A stretch of 33,364 bases of DNA from an uncultured Rhodospirillales bacterium. Its GTDB lineage: Bacteria; Pseudomonadota; Alphaproteobacteria; Acetobacterales; Acetobacteraceae. Below, piece after piece: positions 32,192 through 33,364 of this stretch; the stretch's first letter is position 1, and every line of letters starts with the position of its first letter. The stretch is from assembly GCA_903845065.1 (NCBI GenBank), contig CAIMWH010000117.1, forward strand, positions 1 through 33,364. Direction: 5' to 3'. Both the position numbers and the translations under genes were made by a program. The notes beneath the pieces were generated by a model. That model searched no databases and was not told where the DNA came from. It worked only from the letters and a program-made list of their open reading frames with translations.

Positions 32192-33159
32192 TGACCCTGC
32201 TCTCCGTCCGCGGCCTCACCACCCGCTTCCGCACCGATCGCGGCACCCTCACCGCGGTCGATGACGTTTCGTTCGATCTGGATGCCGGCGAAACCCTGGC
32301 CATCGTCGGCGAAAGCGGCTCCGGCAAATCCGTCACTGCCCTCTCCCTGCTCCGCCTCATCGCCCGCCCCGCCGGCCAGATCGCGGCGGGAACGGCGATG
32401 TTCGAGGGCAAGGACCTGCTGAAACTCTCGGAGGAGCAAATGCAGGCGGTGCGCGGCGATCGCATCGCGATGATCTTCCAGGAACCGATGACCTCGCTGA
32501 ACCCCGCCCTCACCCTCGGCGTCCAGGTGGGTGAACCGATGGTGCTGCACCGCGGCTCCACCTGGGCCGCGGCCATCGCCAAGGCCGGAGACCTGCTCGA
32601 TCGCGTCCGCCTGCCCGATGCCCGCGCCCGGGTGAACGCATACCCGCACCAGTTCTCCGGCGGCCAGCGCCAACGCGCCATGATCGCCATGGCGCTGGCC
32701 TGCCAGCCCCGCCTCATCATCGCCGACGAACCCACCACCGCCCTTGATGTCACCGTCCAGGCGCAAATCCTCGCCCTGCTCAAGGAACTCACCCGCGAAA
32801 CCGGCGCCGCCCTCATCCTCATCACCCACGATCTCGGCGTCGTCGCCCGCTATGCCGATCGGGTGGCGGTGATGTACGGCGGCCGCATCGTCGAAACCGC
32901 CTCGGCGCGCGACCTCTACCGCACCCCCCGCCATCCCTACACCGCCGGCCTCCTCGCCTCGATCCCCCGCCTCGACCAGGTTGCCGGCCGCCGCCTCATC
33001 CCCATCGACGGCCAACCGCCCGACCTCGCCCGCATGCCCCCCGGCTGCGCCTTCCGCCCGCGCTGCACCCGCGCCACCGCCGCCTGCGATGCCGCCCGCC
33101 CCGCGCTGGCCGAAGCCGCCCCCGCCCACTGGAAGGCCTGTTTCGCCGATGCCGCCTGA
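32191..33159 (+). CDS. ABC transporter ATPase, DppD/OppD type
   Basis: A 322-residue ATPase. Walker A is GESGSGKS (residues 40-47), the Q-loop is [12 protein letters not shown], the signature is [15 protein letters not shown], Walker B is [13 protein letters not shown], and the switch histidine is in ITHDLG. The C-terminal oligopeptide-permease extension has the cysteine set [14 protein letters not shown] ... KACF, which in some relatives holds an iron-sulfur cluster. It powers uptake together with the next gene's product. The true start is ATG 32191, one base inside the binding-protein stop; the longer in-frame reading upstream overlaps the binding-protein gene and is rejected. Confidence 0.95.
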   Translation: MTLLSVRGLTTRFRTDRGTLTAVDDVSFDLDAGETLAIVGESGSGKSVTALSLLRLIARPAGQIAAGTAMFEGKDLLKLSEEQMQAVRGDRIAMIFQEPMTSLNPALTLGVQVGEPMVLHRGSTWAAAIAKAGDLLDRVRLPDARARVNAYPHQFSGGQRQRAMIAMALACQPRLIIADEPTTALDVTVQAQILALLKELTRETGAALILITHDLGVVARYADRVAVMYGGRIVETASARDLYRTPRHPYTAGLLASIPRLDQVAGRRLIPIDGQPPDLARMPPGCAFRPRCTRATAACDAARPALAEAAPAHWKACFADAA

Positions 33160-33364
33160 AGCCCCCCTGCTGGAAGTCCCCCTGCTGGAAGTCCAGGACC
33201 TCAAGGTCCACTTCCCCATCCATCGCGGCACCATCGTCCGCCGCGAGGTCGGCGCGGTGAAAGCCGTCGATGGCGTCTCCTTCGCCGTCCGCCGCGGCGA
33301 AACCCTCGGCCTGGTCGGCGAGAGCGGCTGCGGCAAATCCACCACCGGCCTCGCTGTGCTGCGC
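33149..33364 (+). CDS. ABC transporter ATPase, DppF/OppF type, 3'-truncated by the window edge
   Basis: The first 72 residues of the second ATPase. Walker A is GESGCGKST, preceded by [23 protein letters not shown], the OppF/DppF N-terminal pattern (VKAVDGVSF). Its ATG overlaps the DppD stop region by 11 bp, typical of these operons. The N-terminus contains a duplicated PLLEV from a 15-bp tandem repeat. The rest lies outside the window. Confidence 0.93.
   Translation, partial: MPPEAPLLEVPLLEVQDLKVHFPIHRGTIVRREVGAVKAVDGVSFAVRRGETLGLVGESGCGKSTTGLAVLR
33164..33193 (+). repeat. 15-bp tandem duplication in the DppF-type gene
   Basis: CCCCTGCTGGAAGTC occurs twice in direct succession (33164-33178 and 33179-33193), giving [10 protein letters not shown] ahead of the first beta-strand of the ATPase. 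It is an in-frame slippage-type duplication and probably neutral. Confidence 0.9.

Overview
This is a very GC-rich window (roughly 70 % by eye) packed with genes in short operons. It reads as a chromosomal segment of an alphaproteobacterium. The mix of a diheme/2Fe-2S adenylate cyclase, FCD-type GntR regulators, a FAD/GcvT dehydrogenase, lone DUF35 and CaiB proteins and Aat fits Rhodospirillales, perhaps Acetobacteraceae. That placement is an inference, not a measurement. No phage, insertion sequence, CRISPR array or rRNA was seen. One tRNA gene, tRNA-Leu(UAA), is present.

Layout. (1) 1-3152, plus strand: the 3' part of a proline-rich TonB-family protein with an unexplained C-terminal extension, a GNAT acetyltransferase, an APH/RdoA-type kinase and an unrecognised small protein. 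(2) 3178-4001: an autoregulatory-looking ArsR/AHSA1 pair with an operator placed exactly in the -35/-10 spacer. (3) 4023-9595: a divergent acyl-CoA catabolic locus. The minus-strand operon encodes acyl-CoA dehydrogenase, enoyl-CoA hydratase, SCP-x/Ltp2-like thiolase and a DUF35 Zn-ribbon/OB protein. The plus-strand pair encodes a FadR-type regulator and a CaiB-type CoA transferase. A shared operator lies between two oppositely oriented TTGACA boxes. (4) 14839 down to 9599, minus strand: gloB, GST, cupin, flavin reductase, MFS transporter and a CyaC-like redox-sensing cyclase. (5) 14927-19199, plus strand: a methyltransferase, a dimethylglycine/sarcosine dehydrogenase-like enzyme, a 62-bp perfect inverted repeat and a metallophosphoesterase. 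(6) 22168 down to 19180, minus strand: a 2-hydroxyacid dehydrogenase, tRNA-Leu, a luciferase-like monooxygenase and aat. (7) 22179-24448: a secreted trypsin-like protease, an AT-richer lipoprotein of the retropepsin type and an Fe-S uracil-DNA glycosylase. (8) 26746 down to 24461: an orphan molybdopterin hydroxylase subunit. Diverging from it, 26944 to the window end, is an oligopeptide-type ABC transporter with two tandem paralogous binding proteins.

How the parts may work together. The acyl-CoA locus has a dehydrogenase, a hydratase, a thiolase-like enzyme lacking both usual catalytic histidines, and a DUF35 partner, but no 3-hydroxyacyl-CoA dehydrogenase. That is the gene set expected for aldolytic (retro-aldol) side-chain cleavage as in steroid catabolism, and it is the most interesting metabolic hypothesis here. 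The strongest signalling candidate is the cyclase: a membrane anchor with conserved histidines, a 2Fe-2S domain and a class III cyclase in one chain, like the quinone-redox-responsive CyaC of Sinorhizobium. It sits at the end of a string of electrophile- and redox-related genes. Several genes lack a Shine-Dalgarno sequence and have a -10-like box 6-7 nt before the start codon, which suggests leaderless transcripts.
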